From a bacterium (GTDB lineage: Bacteria; UBA9089; JAHJRX01): a DNA stretch of 41,031 nucleotides. Location: contig JAHJRX010000049.1 in NCBI GenBank assembly GCA_018830565.1, forward strand, positions 1-41,031. Direction: 5' to 3'. The position numbers and the translations under genes are program-made. Shown here one piece after another: positions 17,589 to 25,132 of the stretch; position 1 is the first letter of the stretch; each line of letters opens with the position of its first letter. The notes beneath the pieces were generated by a model. That model made no database searches and was not told where the DNA came from. It saw only the letters and a list, made by a program, of their open reading frames with translations.

Positions 17589-18671
17589 ATGTTTAATCTT
17601 AATGAAATAATCAGAGAACCAGTTAAAAAATTAACTCCCTATAAAGTTTGTCCAATAAGCTGTCCTATAAAATTAGATGCGATGGAGAGTCCTTATGATT
17701 TACCAGAAGAGATTCTCTTAGAGATTATAGAAAAAATGAAAGGGCTAAGATTTAATCGCTATCCTGACTCAAGGTGTAATAATCTAAGAGAAGTTATTTC
17801 TCTTGCTTACCAGATACCAAAAGAATACATCTTAATAGGCAACGGGTCTGATGAATTAATCTTAAATATATTATTATCTTTTGGAAAAAATGAAGTCCTA
17901 TATCCTAATCCTACTTTTGAGATATATGGTCTAATAGCTAAGATGATAGGCTTAAATATTAGAGAGATTCCGCTAAAAGAAAACTTTGAGATAAACTCTA
18001 AAGAATTTATAGAGGGTGGACAAAATAATCTTATCTTTATTAGTTATCCTAATAATCCTACTGGAAATTGCTTTTCTAGGGAGTTCATTTACCAAATAAT
18101 TGAAGAATCAAATAGTCTAATCGTTATCGATGAAGCTTACTTTGGTTTTTCAGATAAGACATTCTTGCCAGAAGTAAAAAGATACCCAAATTTAATAGTT
18201 ACTCGAACATTTTCTAAGATGTTTTCTCTGGCTTCTTTACGGGTGGGTTTCTTATTTGCACCTCCTGAAATCATCGAGATTTTACTTAAGGTAAAGTTAC
18301 CTTATAATATAAATTCTTTTTCTCAAGTAGCTGCTAAGATAATCTTATCCAAGGAAGATTATTTTAAAAAGAAAGCGGTGGAAATTATAGAAGAAAGAAG
18401 AGAGATGATTAATTTCTTAAAAGAGATAGATGGAATAATACCGTATCTTAGTGAGACTAATTTTGTGCTCTTTAAAGTTAAAGGGTACCGAGCCAAAGAT
18501 CTTTATCACTTTTTGATAAAGGAGGGGATTCTAGGACGTAATTTTGAAAATATTCCTTCTCTTGCTGATTGTTTGAGAATATCAATAGGCACTAAAGAAG
18601 AGAATAAAATTTTTAAAGAAAAGATAAGAAAATATTTTAAAAAAAGCAAGATAGATAACTTTCTTGGTTGA
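17589..18671 (+). CDS. hisC: Histidinol-phosphate aminotransferase
   Basis: 360 residues. It is a class I PLP aminotransferase converting imidazole acetol phosphate to histidinol phosphate. Family marks are LDAMESPYDLPEE near the N-terminus, RYPD (58-61), GNGSDELI (84-91), NNPTG (155-159), Asp181 (VIDEAYFGF), PLP Lys210 (RTFSKMFSLASLRVG) and the C-terminal LRISIGTKEEN. The region before the ATG is an imperfect repeat of GAAAGACGAAGAG rather than a strong ribosome site. Directly downstream is debris and a toxin-antitoxin-like pair, before hisB. Confidence 0.95.
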   Translation: MFNLNEIIREPVKKLTPYKVCPISCPIKLDAMESPYDLPEEILLEIIEKMKGLRFNRYPDSRCNNLREVISLAYQIPKEYILIGNGSDELILNILLSFGKNEVLYPNPTFEIYGLIAKMIGLNIREIPLKENFEINSKEFIEGGQNNLIFISYPNNPTGNCFSREFIYQIIEESNSLIVIDEAYFGFSDKTFLPEVKRYPNLIVTRTFSKMFSLASLRVGFLFAPPEIIEILLKVKLPYNINSFSQVAAKIILSKEDYFKKKAVEIIEERREMINFLKEIDGIIPYLSETNFVLFKVKGYRAKDLYHFLIKEGILGRNFENIPSLADCLRISIGTKEENKIFKEKIRKYFKKSKIDNFLG

Positions 18672-18696
18672 TAAAATCTTTAAGATAGGAGGCTAT

Positions 18697-19093
18697 ATAA
18701 AAAAAGACAAGATACTATTAAAAAAGAATGGGTTGTGTGGATAGCTTTGTTCCTTTTGCCTTTACTTTTCTATCCAGGGGCAATTTCTTCTTCATGGAAA
18801 AGTAATAGCGATATTCATGCCTTGTTAGAATTCTGGTCATTTTCTATGGCATTGCTTGCCGGGATAATGACGATTCTATATTTTTTTCAGAATACTTTAA
18901 GGACAAGGGAAATTATGAGTGTCATAACTGTCGGGCGTTTATCCTGGACATGAGGAATGTTTGTTTTATGATTACAGGCACAAGATGTTTTGGAAAGGTT
19001 CAGGGTAAGTATATAGAGAAGATATATGATTGCCGTAAATGCGAGGTTTATCTAAATAATATGGGTAAAAATAAGAGATGGGGTGTAAAAGGG
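18697..19093 (+). pseudogene. Frameshifted remnant of a membrane protein with a two-CW-type cysteine domain
   Basis: AGGAGG at 18687-18692 sits at ideal spacing before ATA AAA AAA AGA CAA (18697), where a start codon seems to have been lost. A GTG at 18735 is the first usable start. The first frame encodes two hydrophobic helices (WIALFLLPLLFYPGAIS and LEFWSFSMALLAGIMTIL) and stops at 18953. Near 18890 the continuation shifts to another frame encoding YECHNCRAF, VCFMITGTRCFGKVQG and DCRKCEVY, the spaced-cysteine pattern of the two-CW domain found in bacterial sensor proteins. No kinase or PAS part remains. The second frame then runs by chance into the PIN gene. It interrupts the his genes. 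Confidence 0.6.
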
Positions 19094-19099
19094 ATGGCT

Positions 19100-19594
19100 A
19101 TGGAAGATAAAATGATGAGAAAACTTAAAATATATCTTGATACCTCTGTAATAAATTTTCTTTTTGCTGATGATGCTCCAGAGAAGAGAGATATTACCAA
19201 AGCTCTATTTGAAGAAATATCACAGGGTAAGTATGAAGTCTATATTTCTGAATTAGTTATTGCCGAAATATTTAATACTGAGGATGAAGAAAAGAAACGC
19301 AAGTTGCTTGACATAATTCAAACATATCAACCTAAAGAACTATCAGGAAGTGAAGAAGTGTTTCATCTTACGGAAAAATATCTTAAGGCAAAAATTGTTC
19401 CTAAAAGATTTGAGGAAGATGCGATACATATTGCCTATGCAGTTATTAATGATATTGATGTGCTAATCAGTTGGAATATGAGACACATTGTTAGACTAAA
19501 GACAAGATGGGGGGTCAACAGTATTAATAAAATCGAGGGCTATAAAGAGATTGAACTCATAAGTCCTGAGGAGGTGATAGAAGATGAAGACTAA
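19100..19594 (+). CDS. PIN-domain protein, VapC-like toxin candidate
   Basis: 164 residues from the ATG at 19100, which has AAGGG six bases upstream. ATGs at 19094 and 19112 are alternatives, and the frame is open upstream into the two-CW remnant. It begins KIYLDTSVINFLFADD, the first acidic motif of PIN-domain RNases (Asp after YL), with a Glu in ISELVIAEIFNT and acidic residues in FEEDAIHIAYA and later INDIDVLISWNMRHIV, matching the PIN catalytic pattern. Such proteins usually cleave RNA and are neutralised by a small antitoxin. A 55-residue gene overlaps its end by 11 bp. The gene lies between hisC and hisB, suggesting later insertion. Confidence 0.8.
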   Translation: MEDKMMRKLKIYLDTSVINFLFADDAPEKRDITKALFEEISQGKYEVYISELVIAEIFNTEDEEKKRKLLDIIQTYQPKELSGSEEVFHLTEKYLKAKIVPKRFEEDAIHIAYAVINDIDVLISWNMRHIVRLKTRWGVNSINKIEGYKEIELISPEEVIEDED

Positions 19595-19751
19595 AGAACC
19601 AACATCGATGGCAGAAATACACAAAGCTAGAGAAATAATCTATGAAAAAACAAAAGGTATGACTGCCAGAGAAAAATTAACATGGATTCATAGGGAAACT
19701 GAAACGGCTAAGAAAAAATATAACTTACAGTTATCGGAAGCCAATAGGTAA
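19584..19751 (+). CDS. Small partner of the PIN protein, candidate antitoxin
   Basis: 55 residues, with an excellent ribosome site (AGGAGGTGAT eight bases before the ATG) located inside the PIN gene. The frames overlap by 11 bp, indicating translational coupling. The product is helical and charged (MAEIHKAREIIYEKTKG, MTAREKLTWIHRE, ending KKYNLQLSEANR). It has no recognised DNA-binding motif. Small helical proteins of this kind accompany PIN toxins in many genomes, usually upstream of the toxin; here the order is toxin first. The antitoxin role is inference from position and size. Confidence 0.65.
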   Translation: MKTKEPTSMAEIHKAREIIYEKTKGMTAREKLTWIHRETETAKKKYNLQLSEANR

Positions 19752-19783
19752 AAACGCTGAAATGCAAGAAAATTGGGAGATTA

Positions 19784-19809
19784 ACCACGAAGGCACAAAG
19801 GCACGAAGG
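19784..19809 (+). repeat. CACGAAGG-type intergenic repeat
   Basis: ACCACGAAGGCACAAAGG followed by CACGAAGG. Short runs of ACCACGAAGGCACGAAG are widespread interspersed repeats in unrelated bacterial genomes. It lies 32 bp after the small partner gene. Confidence 0.5.
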
Positions 19810-19816
19810 GAGGAAA

Positions 19817-19880
19817 GGTAATCGGTTATCAGGTGAAGAGGTGATCGGCAAGAGAAACAATTACCTGATAACCGATTACC
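19817..19880. repeat. Perfect 18-bp inverted repeat upstream of hisB
   Basis: GGTAATCGGTTATCAGGT (19817-19834) and its exact complement (19863-19880) flank a 28-base loop. The repeat ends 21 bp before hisB. It could form a strong hairpin in the hisB leader, or be a mobile intergenic repeat. Confidence 0.8.
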
Positions 19881-19901
19881 ATTTTCAAGATAGGGGGTGA
19901 A

Positions 19902-20489
19902 ATGAGTAGAAAAAGCAAAGTAGAAAGAATTACCAATGAGACCCAAGTCTTAGTCTCTTTAGACTTAGATGGAGAGGGTAAACATGAAGTAAATACCAAA
20001 GTTCCATTTTTAGACCATATGCTCTCTTTATTAGCTAAACATGGGCTATTTAATTTAGAAATTAAAGCTACTGGTGATTTAGAAGTAGATAATCACCATC
20101 TGGTAGAAGATGTTGGACTTACCTTAGGAGAGGCCATTAATAAGGCTTTAGGAAATAAAGCAGGCATAAAGAGATTTGCTTTTGCTTCAGTCCCTATGGA
20201 CGAGTCTTTGGTAGCTTTAGCTTTAGATATTTCAGGAAGACCGTTATTAGTGTATAATGTAAGATGTTTGCAAGAGAGAACAGGTAACTTTGAAAGTGTC
20301 TTAACTGAAGAATTTTTTAAAGCCGTGACTAATTCGGCTAAAATTACCTTTCACATTAATCTTCTTTATGGGAATAATACTCACCATATTATTGAAGCTA
20401 TCTTTAAAGCTTTTGGTCAAGTCCTTTCTATGGCTACAACTATTGATAAAAGGATTAAAGGTATTCCTTCTACTAAAGGTAGATTATAA
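19902..20489 (+). CDS. hisB: Imidazoleglycerol-phosphate dehydratase
   Basis: 195 residues, the monofunctional size (no N-terminal phosphatase domain). It dehydrates imidazole glycerol phosphate in histidine synthesis. Manganese-binding motifs are FLDHML (36-41) and HHLVEDVG (65-72), repeated in the second half as FHINLLYGNNTHHIIEAIFKA. The ATG follows AGGGGGTGAA. It is separated from hisC by the two-CW remnant, the PIN pair and a large hairpin, and is followed by gene debris instead of hisH, so the ancestral his operon appears disrupted or rearranged here. Confidence 0.96.
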   Translation: MSRKSKVERITNETQVLVSLDLDGEGKHEVNTKVPFLDHMLSLLAKHGLFNLEIKATGDLEVDNHHLVEDVGLTLGEAINKALGNKAGIKRFAFASVPMDESLVALALDISGRPLLVYNVRCLQERTGNFESVLTEEFFKAVTNSAKITFHINLLYGNNTHHIIEAIFKAFGQVLSMATTIDKRIKGIPSTKGRL

Positions 20490-20653
20490 ATGACAGATGA
20501 TCCTTTCTCTCCCTTGACTGGAACACTTTCTATTACTACTCAAGCTACATAAACAGAAGGCCAGCTGAGGTCTTATAGTTAAAGATTCTTAGTTAAAGAT
20601 AAAGAAAATCTTATGCCTTTCTTCTAATCCCTTCAACATAAACCACATTCAAC
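20490..20653. other. Non-coding stretch after hisB
   Basis: The stretch from 20490 to 21257 (768 bp) has no intact gene. This first part contains only a 20-codon open frame beginning at 20490 (MTDDPFSPLTG) with no recognisable product, and a short GTTAAAGAT repeat near 20580. The remainder is described under the element at 20654-21171 and the promoter at 21189. Confidence 0.5.
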
Positions 20654-20689
20654 CAGCAATTCTCATTATGAAATTTGACAAGACAGATT

Positions 20690-21148
20690 CTAGTCCAGTG
20701 TCAAAAACGAGATACTTATTACTCCAATCAGATAAGAAATAAATAAACAAGGAGTAATTATTAGACAGAGGAAGCTTAGGATATTTGCAACTGCTCAATA
20801 TCCTGTGGCAATTCCATGAAATTGAAAACAACAAGGCAATCTAATTCGTTACAATTGTAGAAGTAAGCTCACAAAGCCGCACCATATCAGGTGAAATGTC
20901 GTAGCCGACAAAATGGTCTGTCAAATTTTTCGCTCGTCCGGCATAAGCGATTTAAATCCCCCTGCGACTTTACTACTTTCCCCCTTTATCAAAGGGGGAT
21001 TAAGGGGGATTCCATGTTGTTTGAGAAGCAGAATCACAAATCGTTTCACCCTTTTTCGGGTCAACCACCGCCACAATAAAATCAATAATATGGCGCGGAG
21101 TGTACTTAACCCACTGTTCAAGATTGTTACTTTGCCTAACCATTGTTA
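20690..21148 (-). pseudogene. hsdM (type I methyltransferase) fragment, copy 1
   Basis: On the minus strand, reading from 21146, it encodes VRQSNNLEQWVKYTPRHII then DFIVAVVDPKKGETICD, homologous to the segment before the SAM motif of HsdM. A deletion of about 44 bp relative to copy 2 (40719-41031) then removes the SAM motif and shifts frame. Further along, HFVGYDISPDMVRLCELTS matches the downstream HsdM segment (GYDISPDMVRL), interrupted by the CCCCC/GGGGG repeat, and LSDWSNKYLVFDTG appears near the end. N- and C-terminal parts are missing. GC content is visibly higher than neighbouring genes. It cannot encode an active enzyme. Confidence 0.75.
20951..21014. repeat. CCCCCTTT/AAAGGGGG palindromic repeat, copy 1
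   Basis: CCCCCTTT (20980-20987), ATC, AAAGGGGG (20991-20998), flanked by TTTAAATCCCCCTG and ATTAAGGGGGATT. This is a widespread interspersed repeat type in bacteria. It is inserted in the hsdM fragment, at the same place as in the copy at 40919-40981. Confidence 0.8.
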
Positions 21149-21188
21149 GCGGGTCATAATGAGAATGGCTGCCCTATTTTCTTTTCTA

Positions 21189-21217
21189 TTGACTTTGAAG
21201 CTTATTTTTAATAATCT
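21189..21217 (+). promoter_or_regulatory. Candidate promoter for the TPR gene
   Basis: TTGACT (21189-21194), a 17-bp spacer and TAATCT (21212-21217). It begins 17 bp after the outward-facing end of the 20654-21171 element and lies 40 bp upstream of the TPR gene. Confidence 0.4.
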
Positions 21218-21257
21218 TATAAAGGAAGTCTTTATTTAAAATCTTGGGGAAAGAACC

Positions 21258-23366
21258 ATGCCTAAAGAAGAAAGAGACAAAGATCAAGATATTAATCATA
21301 ATGGAGAATGGGACTCTTTTTTAAAAGAGTTAGATGATACTGATCTCTTCAAAGAAGATTCTTTATTAAAGCAAGATAGTAAAGAAAGACGCAGAGATAT
21401 AAAAGAGGATAAGTTTGAAGAAGAATTATTTGAATCTCCAGAAAAAATAATCAAAGAAAAGACTAAGGAAAGGACTATAGAAAGCATTATAGATCAAGAG
21501 TTGTTTTCTGTAGAGAAAGAAGAAATTGTTTCCTTTGAAGAAGAAAAAGGCTTTGAAGGATTAGAAGAGGTAAAACCAGAAATTTCAGTAGAAAGGATTA
21601 TCAAAGAAAAGGAAATAACCATTCCTCTTAAAAAGAGAAGGAGGTATCTCGAAAGAGCTCTTACCAAGATTAAGAAAATTAAAGAATATAAAGCCATTGG
21701 GCAAATAATTTGCTTAGCTGCCTGCATTGCATTAGCTGTCTTTCTCTCCTTCCAGGCGATCAATCGTTATCTCCAAGCCAGAGCATATCTCCATAAAGGA
21801 ATTACTGCTATTGAAGAAAGGAACTTTAAAAAAGCAGAGGATTATTTTAAAAAAAGTTTCAAGTATAGCTTTAATAAGATAAAGGTATGTCATCAATTTG
21901 CTTTATCCTATGCTCCAATAAGACCTCAAACAGCTATCTTTATTTTAAAAGCTGTTTTAAGAGAAAAACCAGAAGATTTAAACTTATTAAATAGTTTACT
22001 GGTTGTTTATAGTAATTTGGGTAGCATAAAAGAAGCAGAAGATATTTATCATAAAATATTACGTATTGATTCTGAGAATGTAAAAGCTATGGCTGTGCTG
22101 GGACGAACTTATTTAAATCAAGGGGATATAGAAAAAGCTTTCTTAGAATGTGAAAAAGCCTTAAACATAAAGTATGACAATGTAAGTTCTTTGTTCTTAT
22201 TGCAAAGTATTTTGATGAAAAAAAAGCTGTATAATGCTGCCACTGGTGTACACCGATTCATCTATAAGATTACTGAGGAAAAGCAATGTGATCCTTATAT
22301 CTTATGCCAATTAGGCAAAATTTACTTTGAAAGAAATCGGAAGAAATTAGCGGAGGAGCTTTTTAGGGTTACGGTGAAGCATAACCCCAGTTGTCTGGAA
22401 GCTCATTATTATTTAGGTGTCTTATTTCATGAAAAGAAAATACTTAATAGAGCGGCCGCCGAGTTTCAATTTGTAATTAATAAAGATCATAAGCATGCTA
22501 ATGCTCATAATGGTTTAGGGCAGGTATATTATGAAAAAAATATGATGGAAAAAGCCTTTTTCGAATTTAATAATTGCTTACGATTAGACCCCTCCCATAA
22601 AAAAGCTATTTACAACTTAGCCAATGTTTACTTTTACTACTTCGATGAATTAAAAAAATGTAGCCAACTTTATGAAGATGCTTATCGATTAGGAATTAAT
22701 ACAGTGGATCTACATTATAATCTTGGCGTGGCTTATTATGATAATAAAGAATATACCAAAGCCTTAACGCAGTGGAAAAAGATACTTCCTAAAGAGATAG
22801 ATAATCCCTTTATTAATTATAACTTAGGAGTGGTAAATCTTAGATTAAATGAATTAGATGAAGCTAAAGAAAGATTTAGTAGAGCTTTAGTTATTTTCCA
22901 AAAAAGATTGCTCAAAGCCTATAAGAAATTAACTGCTAATGAAGAAAGGGAGATTCTTAATTGCATTTCTAATGTCTATAATAACCAAGGAATTGTTTAC
23001 GAATTAATGGGAAGAAAGCGAGAAGCTATGACTTCTTTTGCTCAATCGGTAGAAGTTGCTTTCCAGGCTAAAAAGAAGAATAAGATTGCTTATGATAACC
23101 TTCAAAGGTTATTTCAAGGGATTCCCTTAACTATGGCTATTTTTCCTGTTTGTCTTGAGGATAAAATAAGTAAAGAATATATCAAGAAAGAAGTAGAGAA
23201 AAAGCCAAAATATTGGGAGTTTAAAACTACAAGTGATGCTTTTACTTATACAGTTTGTTTTTTGATCGCCTTATTTATCTTTGGAAGTTTTAAATTTTTA
23301 GTAAGAAAAAAGAGTGTCTTTGATCTTGTTTATCAATTATCCAGAAAAGCAGAAAGGGCTATTTAA
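21258..23366 (+). CDS. Membrane-anchored tetratricopeptide repeat protein
   Basis: 702 residues. Residues 1-140 are highly charged and low-complexity, ending in a basic patch (PLKKRRRYLERALTK). A transmembrane helix spans about 146-167 and a second one lies near the C-terminus (TVCFLIALFIFGSFKFLV). Between them are at least ten TPR-like helix pairs (about 175-620), such as AYLHKGITAIEERNFKKAE, AHNGLGQVYYEKNMMEKA and NLGVAYYDNKEYTKAL. TPRs mediate protein-protein contacts, so it may scaffold an envelope complex. The ATG follows GGGGAAAG. alr follows 11 bp downstream. I do not recognise a specific family. Confidence 0.8.
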   Translation: MPKEERDKDQDINHNGEWDSFLKELDDTDLFKEDSLLKQDSKERRRDIKEDKFEEELFESPEKIIKEKTKERTIESIIDQELFSVEKEEIVSFEEEKGFEGLEEVKPEISVERIIKEKEITIPLKKRRRYLERALTKIKKIKEYKAIGQIICLAACIALAVFLSFQAINRYLQARAYLHKGITAIEERNFKKAEDYFKKSFKYSFNKIKVCHQFALSYAPIRPQTAIFILKAVLREKPEDLNLLNSLLVVYSNLGSIKEAEDIYHKILRIDSENVKAMAVLGRTYLNQGDIEKAFLECEKALNIKYDNVSSLFLLQSILMKKKLYNAATGVHRFIYKITEEKQCDPYILCQLGKIYFERNRKKLAEELFRVTVKHNPSCLEAHYYLGVLFHEKKILNRAAAEFQFVINKDHKHANAHNGLGQVYYEKNMMEKAFFEFNNCLRLDPSHKKAIYNLANVYFYYFDELKKCSQLYEDAYRLGINTVDLHYNLGVAYYDNKEYTKALTQWKKILPKEIDNPFINYNLGVVNLRLNELDEAKERFSRALVIFQKRLLKAYKKLTANEEREILNCISNVYNNQGIVYELMGRKREAMTSFAQSVEVAFQAKKKNKIAYDNLQRLFQGIPLTMAIFPVCLEDKISKEYIKKEVEKKPKYWEFKTTSDAFTYTVCFLIALFIFGSFKFLVRKKSVFDLVYQLSRKAERAI

Positions 23367-23377
23367 GGTGATGAGAA

Positions 23378-24499
23378 GTGAATTGTAATTGTTGGGTAGA
23401 AATTAACTTGGATCGGATCAGAGACAATATCAAACAAATTAAGAATATCTTGCCAAAAGAGACTAAACTTTTAATAGTAGTAAAGGCTGATGGGTATGGC
23501 CATGGAGCTATAGAAGTAAGCAAGGTGGCCATTTTATCAGGAGCTAATTATTTAGCCGTAGCTAATTGTCAAGAAGCAATAGCCCTTCGTGAAGCTAAAA
23601 TAATTACCCCTATCTTAGTCTTAGGCATTGTTTTTCCCCAGGATATTCTTAAAGTCATAAAATATGGACTTACTTTAGCTATTTACCAGCTAAAAACAGC
23701 TCAGAGTCTATCTTACTGGGCTGAAAAATATAACCAGAAAGCTAAAGTTCATATTAAGGTTGATTCGGGAATGGGTCGACTTGGAATTTTACCCCATGAA
23801 ACATTAGATTTCGTAAAGAAGTTAAAGGAGTTACCTTTTGTTGAAATAGAAGGTATCTATACTCACTTAGCTACTGCCGACGAAGAAGACGATACCTACG
23901 CCCTCGGTCAGTTTAATAAATTTAAGAAAATCTTAAAGACCTTAGAAAAAGAAGGTATTAGCATTCCTTTAAAGCATATCTTAAATAGTGCTGGTTTTTT
24001 AAGATTTCCTTCAATGTGCCTTGATCTGGTAAGAATTGGTATTATGGCTTATGGTCTTTATCCTTCTTCTTATTGCCGTGAGAAGATTAGCTTAAAGCCA
24101 GCCATGTGTTTTAAAACAAGAATCCTCCAAATTAAAAATTTACCTAAAGACAGTGGCATTTCTTATGGTAAGACTTATATTACTTCTCAAGAGACTAAGC
24201 TGGCCGTGTTGCCGGTGGGTTATAATGATGGATATAATCGGCTTTTGTCTGATAAGGGAAGAGTGATTATCAAGGATAAAATCCTTCCTCTTAGAGGAAG
24301 AATTTGTATGGATATGTGTATGGTTGAGATAAGTGAGTTAAAAAAAGTAAGAGAAGGAGAAGAAGTCATTTTATTTGGAGATAATGAATTTCAAAGTATT
24401 TCCGTAGATGAGATTGCTAAAATTTGTCATAGTATAAATTATGAGATCGTGTGTCAAGTAGGTAAGAGTGTACCGAGGGTGCATATCTCATCATCATAA
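23378..24499 (+). CDS. alr: Alanine racemase
   Basis: 373 residues, full length, cytoplasmic. It produces D-alanine for peptidoglycan. The N-terminal WVEINLDRIRDNI is typical, PLP binds K36 in VVKADGYGHG, MGRLGI and the Tyr of GISYGKTY (the second catalytic base) follow, and the C-terminal GRICMDMCMVEI and VCQVGKSVPRV complete the fold. The start is GTG, with AAGGTGAT upstream at good spacing. Its stop is followed 7 bp later by the ATG of a small membrane protein gene. Confidence 0.96.
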   Translation: MNCNCWVEINLDRIRDNIKQIKNILPKETKLLIVVKADGYGHGAIEVSKVAILSGANYLAVANCQEAIALREAKIITPILVLGIVFPQDILKVIKYGLTLAIYQLKTAQSLSYWAEKYNQKAKVHIKVDSGMGRLGILPHETLDFVKKLKELPFVEIEGIYTHLATADEEDDTYALGQFNKFKKILKTLEKEGISIPLKHILNSAGFLRFPSMCLDLVRIGIMAYGLYPSSYCREKISLKPAMCFKTRILQIKNLPKDSGISYGKTYITSQETKLAVLPVGYNDGYNRLLSDKGRVIIKDKILPLRGRICMDMCMVEISELKKVREGEEVILFGDNEFQSISVDEIAKICHSINYEIVCQVGKSVPRVHISSS

Positions 24500-24506
24500 A
24501 AAAACC

Positions 24507-25004
24507 ATGCCGATAAAAGAAAGAAAGAGAGACAAAGTTAAAGCCATAAGTCCTGTGGTTGGTCAAGTTATTTTAGCTGTAAATATCATTATCATCATTG
24601 GGATGTTCTTATATGCCAGACAACATTTAAAGACATTTAAAATTATTACATCTACCTTTAACCAGGTAGAATATCTTTTTCAAGTTACACTGCTTTCTAA
24701 TAAAATTGACTATCTTTTAAAATTAGAAATGAAAAATAAAGAAAAAAAGCCTAAATTACTAAAGTTTTCCAAGCCTCAATATGAGTTTATTATTAAAAAA
24801 TTTAAAAGAACTATCTGGCAGGTTTCTGGAATAAATCAAGAAGAAGTTCTTCTTTTGCCAGAAGGAAGATTATGCTTTAGTCAAATATGGGATCAAAGAA
24901 ACACCTTAGGCGAAATGGTAGAACCAGGAGAATATCAAGTAGTGGCCAAGATTAATCTTTCTTCTCCCAGAAGCCTTGCTACTCAGATAAAAGTGAGAGA
25001 ATAA
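24507..25004 (+). CDS. Uncharacterised protein with one N-terminal membrane helix
   Basis: 165 residues from the ATG at 24507. A GTG at 24468, preceded by TAGGTAAGA and overlapping alr, is an alternative giving 13 extra residues. A basic N-terminus (KERKRDKVKA) precedes a membrane helix (VVGQVILAVNIIIIIGMFLYA), then a mostly beta-like soluble part (LLPEGRLCFSQIWDQRN, VEPGEYQVVAKI). The beta-rich C-terminal half with PGEY resembles small Ig-like modules that follow GXYXVXA patterns, but no family is recognised. Its 3' end is duplicated downstream (24971-25116). Confidence 0.6.
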   Translation: MPIKERKRDKVKAISPVVGQVILAVNIIIIIGMFLYARQHLKTFKIITSTFNQVEYLFQVTLLSNKIDYLLKLEMKNKEKKPKLLKFSKPQYEFIIKKFKRTIWQVSGINQEEVLLLPEGRLCFSQIWDQRNTLGEMVEPGEYQVVAKINLSSPRSLATQIKVRE

Positions 25005-25116
25005 TCTCATTAGCTAACTATTACTTTTAATAGCATTTTTCTTTATGACTTTATGACAAGCCTTGCTAATATATAAAAGTGAGAGAATAATCTCATTAGC
25101 TAACTATTATTTTTAA
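24971..25116 (+). repeat. 86-bp-period tandem duplication of a gene 3' end
   Basis: AAGCCTTGCTA begins at 24971 and again 86-88 bp later, and a 44-bp block (24987-25030 and 25073-25116) is identical at 43 positions. The first copy encodes the end of the upstream protein (SLATQIKVRE and stop). The second lacks one base and is non-coding, lying just before the next ribosome site. Confidence 0.85.
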
Positions 25117-25132
25117 GTTAAAGGAGAAGGTT

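Larger units (their letters stand above)
20654..21171. mobile_element. Inverted-repeat-bounded element carrying an hsdM fragment
   Basis: The ends are CAGCAATTCTCATTATGA (20654-20671) and TCATAATGAGAATGGCTG (21154-21171), inverted 18-mers matching at 17 positions. The 518-bp interior is a decayed piece of a type I restriction methyltransferase on the minus strand plus a CCCCC/GGGGG repeat. No transposase and no obvious target duplication are seen. A related arrangement begins at 40719. It may be a non-autonomous element, or two boundary motifs around captured debris. Confidence 0.55.

Noticed and set aside
18697-19093. Programmed frameshift producing an intact two-CW sensor
   Set aside because: The probable start is ATA, the downstream frame has no end of its own before the PIN gene, and no conserved slippery site plus structure was recognised; inactivation is simpler.
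20891-21149. Three short overlapping open frames on both strands
   Set aside because: They run across the CCCCC/GGGGG palindrome and the hsdM debris, lack ribosome sites and match no protein in the hsdM frame except the decayed fragment described.
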